NCBI GenBank assembly: GCA_051647535.1
Contig: JBOFEA010000004.1
Span: 248,001-312,000 of the forward strand
Source of the DNA: Brevinema_A sp051647535
GTDB lineage: Bacteria > Spirochaetota > Brevinematia > Brevinematales > Brevinemataceae
Length of the DNA stretch: 64,000 bases
Direction: 5' to 3'
Positions 35,664 through 44,209 of the stretch are shown piece by piece (the stretch's first letter is position 1; the number at the start of each line of letters is the position of its first letter). The notes under the pieces are model-generated. The model was given only the letters and a program-made list of their open reading frames with translations, did not search any database and was not told where the DNA came from. The translations under genes were made by a program, and so were the position numbers.

Positions 35664-35747
35664 GCTCGGGTGGTGAAACTGGTAGACACAAGGGACTTAA
35701 AATCCCTCGCTCGTTAGAGTGTGCGGGTTCAAGTCCCGCCCCGAGCA
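35664..35747 (+). tRNA. tRNA-Leu (anticodon TAA)
   Basis: The acceptor stem GCTCGGG/CCCGAGC closes perfectly, the anticodon loop is CTTAAAA, there is a long class II variable arm, and the discriminator is A. The CCA end is not encoded. It lies 37 bases after tRNA-Cys and is probably co-transcribed. Confidence 0.97.
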
Positions 35748-35782
35748 AAAAAAAACTCCCACTAAGATGGGAGTTTTTTTTT
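35748..35782 (+). terminator. Terminator of the tRNA-Cys/Leu transcript
   Basis: Stem ACTCCCA/TGGGAGT (35755-35761 with 35768-35774) with long flanking A and T runs. The A-run makes it potentially bidirectional, so it may also end the minus-strand gene at 35792. Confidence 0.88.
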
Positions 35783-35791
35783 GGATTGGAT

Positions 35792-36235
35792 TTAGATTTT
35801 TTTGTGATGTGATGATTTTGAATTAATAATTAATCGAAAATCTTTCTTAAGATTATCATAACGTATTTGGCTTGCCAGTCTTAATGATTTTAAATCTTTT
35901 AAATGTCTCTCAATAGAAAATTTATCAAGCCATAAAATTACAGAATTTGCTTTTCTTCTTTCTTTTTCGGAAACATTTTGTAAAATAATTTCTGCTTTTT
36001 GTCTTATTTCTTTGACGATGTGTTCAAGTTTGTCTCTATCTTGGCATCTCGAAAGTTCTGAAAGCAATTTTGTTAATGAACGTTGTGATACGCTTGAAGA
36101 TATAGTAATATTTGAAATTATTAGTGTTCTGAACGCTTTAAAGGCATTTGGAGTGACCAACACTAAAAAACAAAAACTTAGACATATTACACTAATAAAA
36201 AATAAAAATATTCCTAAAGTTATTAAATGTGTCAT
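35792..36235 (-). CDS. Membrane protein of unknown function
   Basis: A 147-residue protein with one N-terminal membrane helix (about 5-28, ITLGIFLFFISVICLSFCFLVL). A cytoplasmic-type basic helical region follows (KLLSELSRCQDRDKLEHIVK, then SEKERRKANSVILWLDKF). No family is recognised. The ATG has AAAAGGAT upstream. It lies 53 bases after the SurA-like gene on the same strand and may be co-transcribed with it. It could be a single-pass scaffold. Confidence 0.5.
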   Translation of the reverse strand: MTHLITLGIFLFFISVICLSFCFLVLVTPNAFKAFRTLIISNITISSSVSQRSLTKLLSELSRCQDRDKLEHIVKEIRQKAEIILQNVSEKERRKANSVILWLDKFSIERHLKDLKSLRLASQIRYDNLKKDFRLIINSKSSHHKKI

Positions 36236-36288
36236 TATATGATCCTTTTAAAATATTATTTTTTTAAGTTTATTAATTTTATTTAATT

Positions 36289-37164
36289 TTATTTGAGTTC
36301 TTTTAAAAGTTTCGTATTAAAATACTGAATATCACATTTTTCCAGTACTTCATCAAGAAGAGAATCCAATATTTTTTGATTTCTTTGATGAGTGAGATAT
36401 TCTTCCAGTCCATCATATGCTTCTTCCAGCGAAATAGGAACTTCTTCCCTTTTTTTCAAAAGTTTTATTAAGACAATAGAATCGTCTTCCATAGGAAGAA
36501 ACCCAACCTTTGATTTTTCCAAATCTTCTAATACGGATTGAAGGGATTCAGGAAGCTGTTGTTTGGGTATATCCGTATTTATTGAAACAGAAAGATTGTT
36601 TTTTTCAGCAGCTTTAGAAATCTCCGATGAATCTGTTAACGAAAGAATTTCAGCAGCTTGCGTCAATAATTCTTTAGATGGTGCTTCCAATTCTATAAAA
36701 GTATATGAAGGTGGGTGTTTCATAAATTCAACATTGTCATCATAAAATTTTTCTATGGATTCTGCATTGATGTTTTCGAAATATTCTATTCGAGACTCAA
36801 TTAACATTTTAATTATTAAATCATTTGCAATTTCTTGTCTCAAATTGCTGTCGTCAATTTTTAAATCATGGAGGACAGATTCCCATTCGGCTTCATCTTC
36901 ATATTGATTTCGTAATTCAAAAATTGCTTGGGAAATTTCTTCGTCAGCTTCCAATCCTTCAAATTTTGCAAGTGCAATTAATCCATATGTGTTGATCAGA
37001 CTTTGTAATGCTTCAGCATTCAATAAACCATTGTTATCTTCGTTCGGTGTATATGCAAAAGATTGAACTTCTTCATTTTCGGTTAGTAATCTTTTCTTTG
37101 CTCTTATTATGTCTTCACCGATAATTTTTTTGCCGTTTATTTGAGCAAATAAGGTGTTTTTCAT
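36289..37164 (-). CDS. SurA N-domain-like protein without a signal peptide
   Basis: A 291-residue, acidic, helix-rich protein. The start (LFAQINGKKIIGEDIIRAKKRLL) and the region ALQSLINTYGLIALAKFEGL to ESVLHDLKIDDSNLRQEIANDLI follow the SurA/PrsA/trigger-factor-like N-domain pattern, as does SIEKFYDDNVEFMKHPPSYTFIELEA, which normally leads into a parvulin (PpiC) domain. The parvulin domain itself is not clearly recognisable in the remaining 120 residues. There is no signal peptide, so the protein should be cytoplasmic, unusual for this chaperone type. AAGGAA precedes the ATG. Confidence 0.55.
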   Translation of the reverse strand: MKNTLFAQINGKKIIGEDIIRAKKRLLTENEEVQSFAYTPNEDNNGLLNAEALQSLINTYGLIALAKFEGLEADEEISQAIFELRNQYEDEAEWESVLHDLKIDDSNLRQEIANDLIIKMLIESRIEYFENINAESIEKFYDDNVEFMKHPPSYTFIELEAPSKELLTQAAEILSLTDSSEISKAAEKNNLSVSINTDIPKQQLPESLQSVLEDLEKSKVGFLPMEDDSIVLIKLLKKREEVPISLEEAYDGLEEYLTHQRNQKILDSLLDEVLEKCDIQYFNTKLLKELK

Positions 37165-37334
37165 ATTTTTTCCTTGAAAAAGCTAAATGTTTTCTATATT
37201 TAATTAAGAAATTTGGTGGATTTTTTTTGTAATTTTATTTATAATAGCGGAAGACTATATACTGAATATATTATACATTTATTTAAAAAAATCTTCAAGT
37301 TGTATTTATTTTCTATATTATTTCAGGAGAATTC

Positions 37335-38204
37335 ATGTTTTCTTTATCAAATGTGATCAGGATTTATTGTATATTTTCTATTGTTGTAATGATAGCTTTT
37401 TTTCTTATACTTACAAGTATTGATGTTATCCTCGAACCTGTATGGCATAATGCTCCTGCTTATGCTCAAACTATTTTTACCAATCTTTATGTTTCTGTGA
37501 TTATTATGTCTATTTGTTCTGTTGTAACGGGAATAATTATTGTTGTTTTTGTATATAACAGAGGTATTAATAAATACCAAGATCTTATTCGAAGAATAGA
37601 TAATTTGTCCCGCAATAATATGATTAGACTTTCTGCACTTAAATTTCCGGCTCAAGACGAGTTTGGAAATTTGGGGGAAAAGCTTAATGAATTTCTGCAA
37701 AAAATAGACTATTACGATCAAACCAAAACGAATCTTGCTCAAATAGAAAAAAAGAAATTTCAAATTATTGCTGATTATACACAGTTTCCTATTTTATTAT
37801 TCAATACCGAAAATAATGAAGCGTATATTGTATATCATAATAGTGCTTTCAGAGATATGTTTTTAAAGAAAAATGTTTTTATTGATAATTATGGAAGAAC
37901 ACAAATTCAATATTTTATTATTGAAGATTCTCCGGTAGCACATTTTAATATTAATAATGAGGAACAAACGTCTTTTTTTGATAATGATGTGTTGTCTCGT
38001 CTAAAAACAAAAGATATGCTTTCAGATAAAACGCAGATTTTCCAAAATAAAGTATTTATGGATATGTCTGGCGAAAGATCTTATGAATGCGAACAGTTGA
38101 TTTGTATTCCTCTTAACAGTAGTATTAGTAATTCTATGGCACAAATGCTTTATTTGTTTATTGGAGTGAAACCTGTTGAAAAGAAAATTTCCAATGTGGA
38201 ATAA
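37335..38204 (+). CDS. Membrane protein with HAMP-like and PAS-like segments
   Basis: A 289-residue protein with two membrane helices (about 8-28 and 50-75) bracketing a short extracytoplasmic loop. A HAMP-like linker follows (RRIDNLSRNNMIRLSALKF to DEFGNLGEKLNEFL), and then a PAS-like region (about 140-285) begins near KFQIIADYTQFPILLFN. There is no kinase, cyclase or methyl-accepting domain, so it looks like a sensor without an output. The ATG has CAGGAG upstream. It is 41 bases before the UPF0182 gene on the same strand and probably belongs to that operon. Confidence 0.6.
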   Translation: MFSLSNVIRIYCIFSIVVMIAFFLILTSIDVILEPVWHNAPAYAQTIFTNLYVSVIIMSICSVVTGIIIVVFVYNRGINKYQDLIRRIDNLSRNNMIRLSALKFPAQDEFGNLGEKLNEFLQKIDYYDQTKTNLAQIEKKKFQIIADYTQFPILLFNTENNEAYIVYHNSAFRDMFLKKNVFIDNYGRTQIQYFIIEDSPVAHFNINNEEQTSFFDNDVLSRLKTKDMLSDKTQIFQNKVFMDMSGERSYECEQLICIPLNSSISNSMAQMLYLFIGVKPVEKKISNVE

Positions 38205-38245
38205 CAATTGTTATCTTTAAATTGAAATCATTTGAGGAGTAAATT

Positions 38246-40771
38246 GTGAAAGCTCTGCAGAAAATACTTGTTATTTCATTGTTAGTAGTAGTTTTTTTAG
38301 GATTATTTGCTGTATTATCTGCGGATATATTTTTGAATTTATTTTGGCTTAAAACTCAGAATACATTATATACAGCACTGAAATTATTTACATTCCGCCG
38401 GCTTACTATTCCTATCTTTGGGATTATAATGGGGGCGTTCAGTCTGCTTCATATTGTTTCGGCCTCTAAGGAAGAACGCAAAAACGGTAGATTTCTTCAA
38501 TTAAAGACATTATCAATTGTTATTATATGTATGGTCTTAGAATTTTTTCTTCAAATTTCTCAATATACAGTTTTTGCTTTATTAGGCGGTTTAACGGGGG
38601 TACAGGATCCTCTAACCGGAATGGATATGTCGTTGCATTTGTTTTGGTTGCCTTTAATAAAAAGGTCTGTGTTCTTTTTCTTTTGTTATTTCAGTGTATT
38701 ATTTTTCTTTAGATTGATTTATCCTGCTGAAGATTCTTCCAAAAGGGTTGATAAAATTTGTTTTCTCAATGTTTTGGGATGTTTTATTGTATTAATTGTG
38801 TTTCTTCGTCTTGATATGATTGTCAGGATGTCTGCTGATTCATATCTTGGTTATATGGATATTTACGGTAAAATTGTTCCTTTTGCGGCATCATTAATAT
38901 TTTGTTATATTATTTTTGTGATTTCGTTTATGTTTGCTGATTGGAATTCCAAAGCAGGATTTTTTATTATATTGGGATTATCTATTGTGCTGGTTTCGGC
39001 AAATATTATTTGGCCGATGTATTTGAATTTTTTTGTATATAGATCCAATCCTGGCATGCTCGATGAGAAGTTTGCAGGAATTCATGCAGAAAGTACGCGG
39101 CGAGCTTTTGGTGTACAGGAATTAATAAAGGACAGAAGTTTTGTTGTCGCCGAATCCAATCTTATCGAAACAATCAGCAATAATTTTTGGCAGGATAGCT
39201 CTCATTTTGTTGAAGCTGTTCGGTATAATCAAGAAATTATTCCTTATTTTTCTATTAATAATGCATTTCCGATTTTATTGTCAAATAATAATGATGTTCT
39301 TAACCCGTACTTTATTTCTCCAAGAGAAATTCAAAATGCTGAAAGTGAACTGTGGGATGCCAAATATTTTAGAAATATTTTTGGATATGGTGCAGTTATT
39401 GGTTCTGCAAGCGAATTCGATAAGGAAGGATATCCTGTATTAGTGTTGAAGGATTTGGAATTAAATTCGTCTTTTTCCAACCTTAATTTGGTTCAACCGG
39501 AAATTTTCTTTAGTGATTCCTATAGTAATTTTGTTTTTGTGAATACTTCTATGCCTATTCCTGATTTTAAATATTCACGGAAAGAACTTTCTGTTAGAAA
39601 ATTTGATAATGTCTTAGGTATAAAGGTTAATTCTTTTATTAAGTTTTTGTTAACGTTAATTCATCGGGATTCGAGATTTTTCTTAACAAGTTATTTTTTA
39701 CCGGATACAGCATTGATTTTGAAAAGAAGACCTAGTGATATTGTTAAGAGTATTCTTCCTATGTTTCATTATGATACTCCAAAGCTTACGTATCATAATC
39801 AAGAATTGTGGTGGGAGATTGATGGATATTATACTTCTCAATCTGTTATTGGAGCCGCATCAATAGAAACACCTTGGGGAAACGCAAATTGGATTCGTTC
39901 ACCATTAAAGGCTTATGTATCGGCATATTCGGGGGATGTAGTTTTTGAAATAACCGAACCTCAGGATCCTTACGCTAAAACCGCTCGAAGATTTTATCCT
40001 TCATTGTTTGAAAAGCGTCTGGAATTTTCTAAGGAAAAATATTTATATCCTAAAGTGTTGTTTGAAATTCAAAGTAAAATACTTGCCGAATATCATGAAA
40101 CAGATGCTTCTCGATTTTATTCGGGAATTAGTAAAAGAGAAATTTCACGTAAAATGCAAACATCAGAAGAAATAAGTTATATTTTTCTTAACAGTGAGAA
40201 AAAATTAGCATACCAGCATACATATACGTATTTTGGGAAAAGTATTTTTGCAGCTCGGCTGCTTGGTTTTGTGGATGAGCAGGGGGAAAAAGTATTGCAT
40301 TTGTTTGAAAGTCCTCCTACAGACGGAATAGCGGGACGATTTCAAGCGGAATCGTTTCTCAATCAGGATCCTGTCTTTTCGCAGCTTTCTACTTTGTGGG
40401 GTCAGGTTGGTTCGAAAGTCAGTTTATCTGAAATGGTATTCTATCCTTCGAAAAATCAAGGAATATATTTGGGAACGGTGTTTATTCAATCCGAATCTGC
40501 TAGTATTCCGTTAGCACAGAGATTTTTTGTTATTAAAGGGGCAAAGATCATATTAACTGCGAGCATAAAAGATCTTCTTACAGATGATCTGATTTCTGAG
40601 ACTGATTTGACTGAAGATTTGTTTGCCAATAAGGAAGATTTAAGAAGATTGTTACGACAGCTATATCAGTACTATCTTGATGCGGAAAAATCCCGAATCA
40701 ATGGTAATACTCAAGAATATCAACAAAATGTCGATAAAATAGGTAGGACATTGAGTGGTATTTCACTTTAA
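38246..40771 (+). CDS. UPF0182 family membrane protein
   Basis: An 841-residue protein of the uncharacterised UPF0182 (COG1615) type. About seven membrane helices in the first 260 residues lead to a large extracytoplasmic domain. Family-like segments are visible: HAESTRRAFGV (about 279-289; family TR-AYG block), ENAESELWDAKYFRN-type sequence, NANWIRSPLKAYVSAYSGDVVFE, DPYAKTARRFYPSLFEKRLE, and KVLFEIQSKILAEYHETDAS with RFYSG. It starts at GTG 38246 behind GAGGAG. Function of the family is unknown. Here it is flanked by a sensor-like protein and two small genes in an apparent operon. Confidence 0.85.
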   Translation: MKALQKILVISLLVVVFLGLFAVLSADIFLNLFWLKTQNTLYTALKLFTFRRLTIPIFGIIMGAFSLLHIVSASKEERKNGRFLQLKTLSIVIICMVLEFFLQISQYTVFALLGGLTGVQDPLTGMDMSLHLFWLPLIKRSVFFFFCYFSVLFFFRLIYPAEDSSKRVDKICFLNVLGCFIVLIVFLRLDMIVRMSADSYLGYMDIYGKIVPFAASLIFCYIIFVISFMFADWNSKAGFFIILGLSIVLVSANIIWPMYLNFFVYRSNPGMLDEKFAGIHAESTRRAFGVQELIKDRSFVVAESNLIETISNNFWQDSSHFVEAVRYNQEIIPYFSINNAFPILLSNNNDVLNPYFISPREIQNAESELWDAKYFRNIFGYGAVIGSASEFDKEGYPVLVLKDLELNSSFSNLNLVQPEIFFSDSYSNFVFVNTSMPIPDFKYSRKELSVRKFDNVLGIKVNSFIKFLLTLIHRDSRFFLTSYFLPDTALILKRRPSDIVKSILPMFHYDTPKLTYHNQELWWEIDGYYTSQSVIGAASIETPWGNANWIRSPLKAYVSAYSGDVVFEITEPQDPYAKTARRFYPSLFEKRLEFSKEKYLYPKVLFEIQSKILAEYHETDASRFYSGISKREISRKMQTSEEISYIFLNSEKKLAYQHTYTYFGKSIFAARLLGFVDEQGEKVLHLFESPPTDGIAGRFQAESFLNQDPVFSQLSTLWGQVGSKVSLSEMVFYPSKNQGIYLGTVFIQSESASIPLAQRFFVIKGAKIILTASIKDLLTDDLISETDLTEDLFANKEDLRRLLRQLYQYYLDAEKSRINGNTQEYQQNVDKIGRTLSGISL

Positions 40772-40800
40772 TTTCCAAATTTCGGCAAAGGGAGTTCGTT

Positions 40801-41271
40801 ATGGATAAATCCGAACGTTTCCTGCTTATTTCCAGAGGAAATGAACTTTTTCAAACAAAAGATTATAAAAACGCTTTGAAGATATTTCTTGCAACTTCTT
40901 ATGTTGAAGGTATTGCAAATATAGCAGATGTTATGTACCATGAAAAAAAAGATCCGGTTTCTGCACTCAAGCTGTATAAAAAAGCCGGTAAAGAATCCAA
41001 TGTCGAAAAGTTGTCGTATGAGATGGCTCAATTGGTTCGTTTAATGATCAAAGAAGACAAAGTCTTAGAAGCTCAAAAATTAGGAAAAGATTTTAATACG
41101 GGATATAAAGTATCCGGACAAACTCCTAAAATACTTCCTACAGAAGCGGTCAAAATTGCAAAAGAACGTTTAGGAATTCATCCGGCTGTTTCTCAAGCAG
41201 AAAAAGACGGCCGTGTTCAGGATTGGAAACCAATTACGATTTCACGTAATGAATTAAAAAATAGAAAATAA
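40801..41271 (+). CDS. Small TPR-like cytoplasmic protein
   Basis: A 156-residue protein, not recognised as a named family. The N-terminal part has a TPR-like helical pair pattern (LISRGNELFQTKDYKNALKIF, then DPVSALKLYKKAGKES). The C-terminal half is basic. No signal peptide or membrane helix, so cytoplasmic. A GGGAG ribosome site precedes the ATG. It is 29 bases after the UPF0182 gene and before an exported protein, so it may be an accessory factor of the membrane protein. Confidence 0.6.
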   Translation: MDKSERFLLISRGNELFQTKDYKNALKIFLATSYVEGIANIADVMYHEKKDPVSALKLYKKAGKESNVEKLSYEMAQLVRLMIKEDKVLEAQKLGKDFNTGYKVSGQTPKILPTEAVKIAKERLGIHPAVSQAEKDGRVQDWKPITISRNELKNRK

Positions 41272-41288
41272 TAAATTACGGATTGTTT

Positions 41289-42197
41289 ATGAATCGCAGT
41301 TTTTTATATTGTATAATGAGCGTCTTTGTGTTTCAACCGCCTTTGATGTCTGTTTTGACTCCTCTTACTCCTATTAAAATACAACCTAGTGTTACCAATG
41401 ATTTGGTGCAGTATTTTCCTGAGTATGACTCTTATATTAATTGGAGCAAAAAAGAACTGGTAGTTGAGGGCGGAGTGCCTGTTTCGTACAATGATCCCAA
41501 TATTGGACGTAGTATTGCCAATCTTAATGAAAAACTTGAAGATTATTTGTTGGAGTTTCTGTTTAAATCGGTGAATAAAATTTCTGTTTCTTCATTTTGT
41601 GCTATTGAAAATGCTGTTCAAGAAAACCAACGTCTTATGTTTCAAATAATGTCTAATGCTTCTTTGCTTAATTTACAGAATGCTGTTGTTAATAATTCTA
41701 AGATGACTGGGCAGATTGTTTTTCCTTTATATGGTTCGAATAGTATTGCTGATTTATTTTATCAAAATTTAAGCTTTGAAGAAAATACTAATTATCTTCA
41801 AAAAGAAACAGTAGCCAGTTATGTTTATGATACGTTAATAATAGATATGGTAATGTTTGATCAATTTACTCCTTCATTGATGCCGATGATTTTTGATCAA
41901 AAGGGTTCAAAGATTTTTAGTGCCGCTAATGTGGATATGTCTGTTCTTAAAACCGACGGTCCTGTACAGTATGTTAAAACCTTGGACGAAGCTTGGAAAC
42001 ATCCTAAGCGTGGCAAAAAAATTGCGTATGTTGTACCTGCTCGGATTGTAGGTACAACACCGACAGATATCGTTTTGTATAATAGTGACGTGAGACGGAT
42101 TTTCAGTCAGCGTAAGACGTTAAATAGTTTGAAAAAGGGTAATGTTATTATCGTTTATTCCTATCCAAAAACAAATCAGCAAAAAGCATCCTTTTAA
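41289..42197 (+). CDS. Exported protein, LPP20-like
   Basis: A 302-residue protein with a signal peptide (about 1-23) and a beta/alpha mature part. The segment YINWSKKELVVEGGVPVSYND resembles the opening of LPP20-type envelope domains found in spirochaetes and proteobacteria. The long middle shows Leu/Ile-rich strands, and the end (GKKIAYVVPARIVGTTPTDI, NSLKKGNVIIVYSY) is a compact beta domain. The ATG at 41289 is used because it follows a CGGA ribosome site; an upstream TTG is in frame. The stop codon lies inside the terminator hairpin. Fourth gene of the UPF0182 operon. Confidence 0.55.
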   Translation: MNRSFLYCIMSVFVFQPPLMSVLTPLTPIKIQPSVTNDLVQYFPEYDSYINWSKKELVVEGGVPVSYNDPNIGRSIANLNEKLEDYLLEFLFKSVNKISVSSFCAIENAVQENQRLMFQIMSNASLLNLQNAVVNNSKMTGQIVFPLYGSNSIADLFYQNLSFEENTNYLQKETVASYVYDTLIIDMVMFDQFTPSLMPMIFDQKGSKIFSAANVDMSVLKTDGPVQYVKTLDEAWKHPKRGKKIAYVVPARIVGTTPTDIVLYNSDVRRIFSQRKTLNSLKKGNVIIVYSYPKTNQQKASF

Positions 42198-42212
42198 GGA
42201 TGCTTTTTTTTT
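42181..42212. terminator. Bidirectional terminator overlapping the end of the LPP20-like gene
   Basis: The stem GCATCCTT/AAGGATGC (42186-42193 with 42196-42203) has flanking A and T runs. The TAA stop (42195-42197) lies within the hairpin. It can also stop aspS transcription on the minus strand. Confidence 0.85.
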
Positions 42213-42216
42213 GTTA

Positions 42217-44010
42217 TTATTGATTTGCTTTTATTTCTATATTTTTGATACTAAGTTCAATTAATTGTTTGGGTTCTACGGGTGAAGGTGCATCCATAAG
42301 CATACAAGAAGCCTTTTGTGTTTTAGGGAATGCAATCACATCTCTAATAGAATCAAGTTCTTGGAACATCATCACCATTCGGTCAAGTCCCAGAGCAATC
42401 CCTCCATGAGGCGGTGCTCCGTAAGAAAGGGCTTCTAATAAAAATCCAAATTTTTCTTCAGCTTCTTGTGACGAAATATTTAAAAGTTTAAAAACATCTG
42501 CTTGGATTTCCGGTGAAGAAATACGGATGGATCCTCCTCCTAATTCAATACCGTTACAAACTACATCGTAAGCATTGGCTCTCACTTCTGAAGTTTGAGT
42601 GTTGAGTTTATCAATATCTTCTTGTATAGGCGAAGTGAATGGGTGATGGACGGAAGTCCAGCGATTGTCTTCTTCATCTTTTTCGAATAGAGGAAAATCA
42701 ACTACCCATAAAAATGAAAATTTATCTTTAGGACGCAACCCAAAGCGATCTCCGATTTCCAAACGAAGGTTTCCAATAGCATCGTACACAATTTTATTCT
42801 TAGGATCTGCAATAAATAATAGAGCATATCCATCTTCAGCTTTTACAGCTTGAATTAATTGTTGTTGAATTTCAGGAGAAAAATATTTGACAATGTTTGA
42901 TTCTAAGGTCTGATCCTTAACACGCATCCAAGCCATACCTTTAGCTCCAAATTGACCTACAAAAGCAATCAATTCATCTAAATCTTTTCGTGAAAGGTTA
43001 TCACCGTTTGGAACAGGAAGACATTTCACCATGCCACCTTTTTCAGTCACATTGGTAAATACCGAAAATTCTGAATTTTTAACAATAGCACTTACGTCTA
43101 CAATTTCCATATTGAATCTTAAATCAGGTCTGTCTGAACCATATTTTTCCATTGCTTCTTTGTAAGTTATTTTAGGAAAAGGAATAGAGATTTCTTTGTT
43201 GTAAACATTTTTCATAATTTGAGCAAGCATTTCTTCAATAAGGTGTTGAATATCTTCTTTTGTTAAAAAGGATGTTTCTATATCCAATTGAGTAAATTCC
43301 GGTTGTCTGTCTGCACGCAGATCTTCATCTCTAAAACATCGTGCAATTTGGTAATATCTTTCTAATCCACCTATCATTAATAGTTGTTTGAATATTTGAG
43401 GTGATTGGGGCAGTGCAAAATATTGTCCTTTATGCACACGGGATGGTACCAAGAAATCTCTAGCACCTTCGGGTGTTGATTTGGTAAGGATAGGTGTTTC
43501 AACTTCTAAAAAATTATGTTTTTGCATGACATTGCGGATTTCATTAGTAATTAGGGATCGTTTGAGAAGATTGTTGTACATAAATGGTGAACGGAGATCC
43601 AAATAACGATATTTTAATCGAACTTCTTCGTTTGTATTTTCCGAATGAATATCAAAAGGTGGAGTTTTAGATCTGTTGAAAACAAATAACTCTGTACAAA
43701 CAAGTTCATATGCTCCTGTGGCAATACGCAGATTTTCTAATCCTGCTTCTCTTTTTCTGAGTGTTCCTTTAGCTCCAATAACGTCTTCTCTACGGAGGGT
43801 CTTTGATAATTCATGTATGTCACTATTTTTTTGCGGATCGAATACCAATTGGATAATTCCGCTTCTATCACGAAGATCGATAAATACTAAATCTCCATGA
43901 TCACGATAATTGTTTACCCATCCATTAACAACGATAGGTTGATTAAGAAACGTATCTGAGATTAAATCTCCACAGAAATATGTTCTTTTTGTATCTTGTG
44001 ATAAAAGCAT
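42217..44010 (-). CDS. aspS: Aspartyl-tRNA synthetase
   Basis: Class II synthetase that charges tRNA-Asp. The 597-residue length is that of the bacterial form with the GAD insertion. An N-terminal OB-fold anticodon domain (VNGWVNNYRDHGDLVFIDLRD) is followed by motif 1, then motif 2 (YYQIARCFRDEDLRADRQPEF), an insertion with GMAWMRV, and motif 3 (HGGIALGLDRMVMM). GGGAG precedes the ATG and a promoter is at 44051-44079. No gatCAB genes are in view, so I cannot tell whether it is discriminating. It is monocistronic and converges on the UPF0182 operon. Confidence 0.97.
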   Translation of the reverse strand: MLLSQDTKRTYFCGDLISDTFLNQPIVVNGWVNNYRDHGDLVFIDLRDRSGIIQLVFDPQKNSDIHELSKTLRREDVIGAKGTLRKREAGLENLRIATGAYELVCTELFVFNRSKTPPFDIHSENTNEEVRLKYRYLDLRSPFMYNNLLKRSLITNEIRNVMQKHNFLEVETPILTKSTPEGARDFLVPSRVHKGQYFALPQSPQIFKQLLMIGGLERYYQIARCFRDEDLRADRQPEFTQLDIETSFLTKEDIQHLIEEMLAQIMKNVYNKEISIPFPKITYKEAMEKYGSDRPDLRFNMEIVDVSAIVKNSEFSVFTNVTEKGGMVKCLPVPNGDNLSRKDLDELIAFVGQFGAKGMAWMRVKDQTLESNIVKYFSPEIQQQLIQAVKAEDGYALLFIADPKNKIVYDAIGNLRLEIGDRFGLRPKDKFSFLWVVDFPLFEKDEEDNRWTSVHHPFTSPIQEDIDKLNTQTSEVRANAYDVVCNGIELGGGSIRISSPEIQADVFKLLNISSQEAEEKFGFLLEALSYGAPPHGGIALGLDRMVMMFQELDSIRDVIAFPKTQKASCMLMDAPSPVEPKQLIELSIKNIEIKANQ

Positions 44011-44050
44011 TGATTAGTCTCCCGATTGTGTTTATAATATCGATATTTCT

Positions 44051-44079
44051 ATTATAAATGAAAATGTTTTTTTTTGCAA
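44051..44079 (-). promoter_or_regulatory. Promoter for aspS
   Basis: On the minus strand there is TTGCAA (44079-44074), a 17-base spacer and TATAAT (44056-44051). Confidence 0.6.
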
Positions 44080-44152
44080 TTACTGTTATGAAATTGCAGG
44101 AAAAAAGAATCACATTGTTTTTAGGTAATGTTGTTTTTATTAATTCATCTTA

Positions 44153-44181
44153 TTGAAAAAAAATAAGTATTAAGTTATAAT
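44153..44181 (+). promoter_or_regulatory. Promoter for der and the following genes
   Basis: TTGAAA (44153-44158), a 17-base spacer and TATAAT (44176-44181), about 22 bases before the likely RNA leader to the ATG at 44210. Confidence 0.8.
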
Positions 44182-44209
44182 GTGGTAATTATCTTACGAG
44201 GTTTATGCA

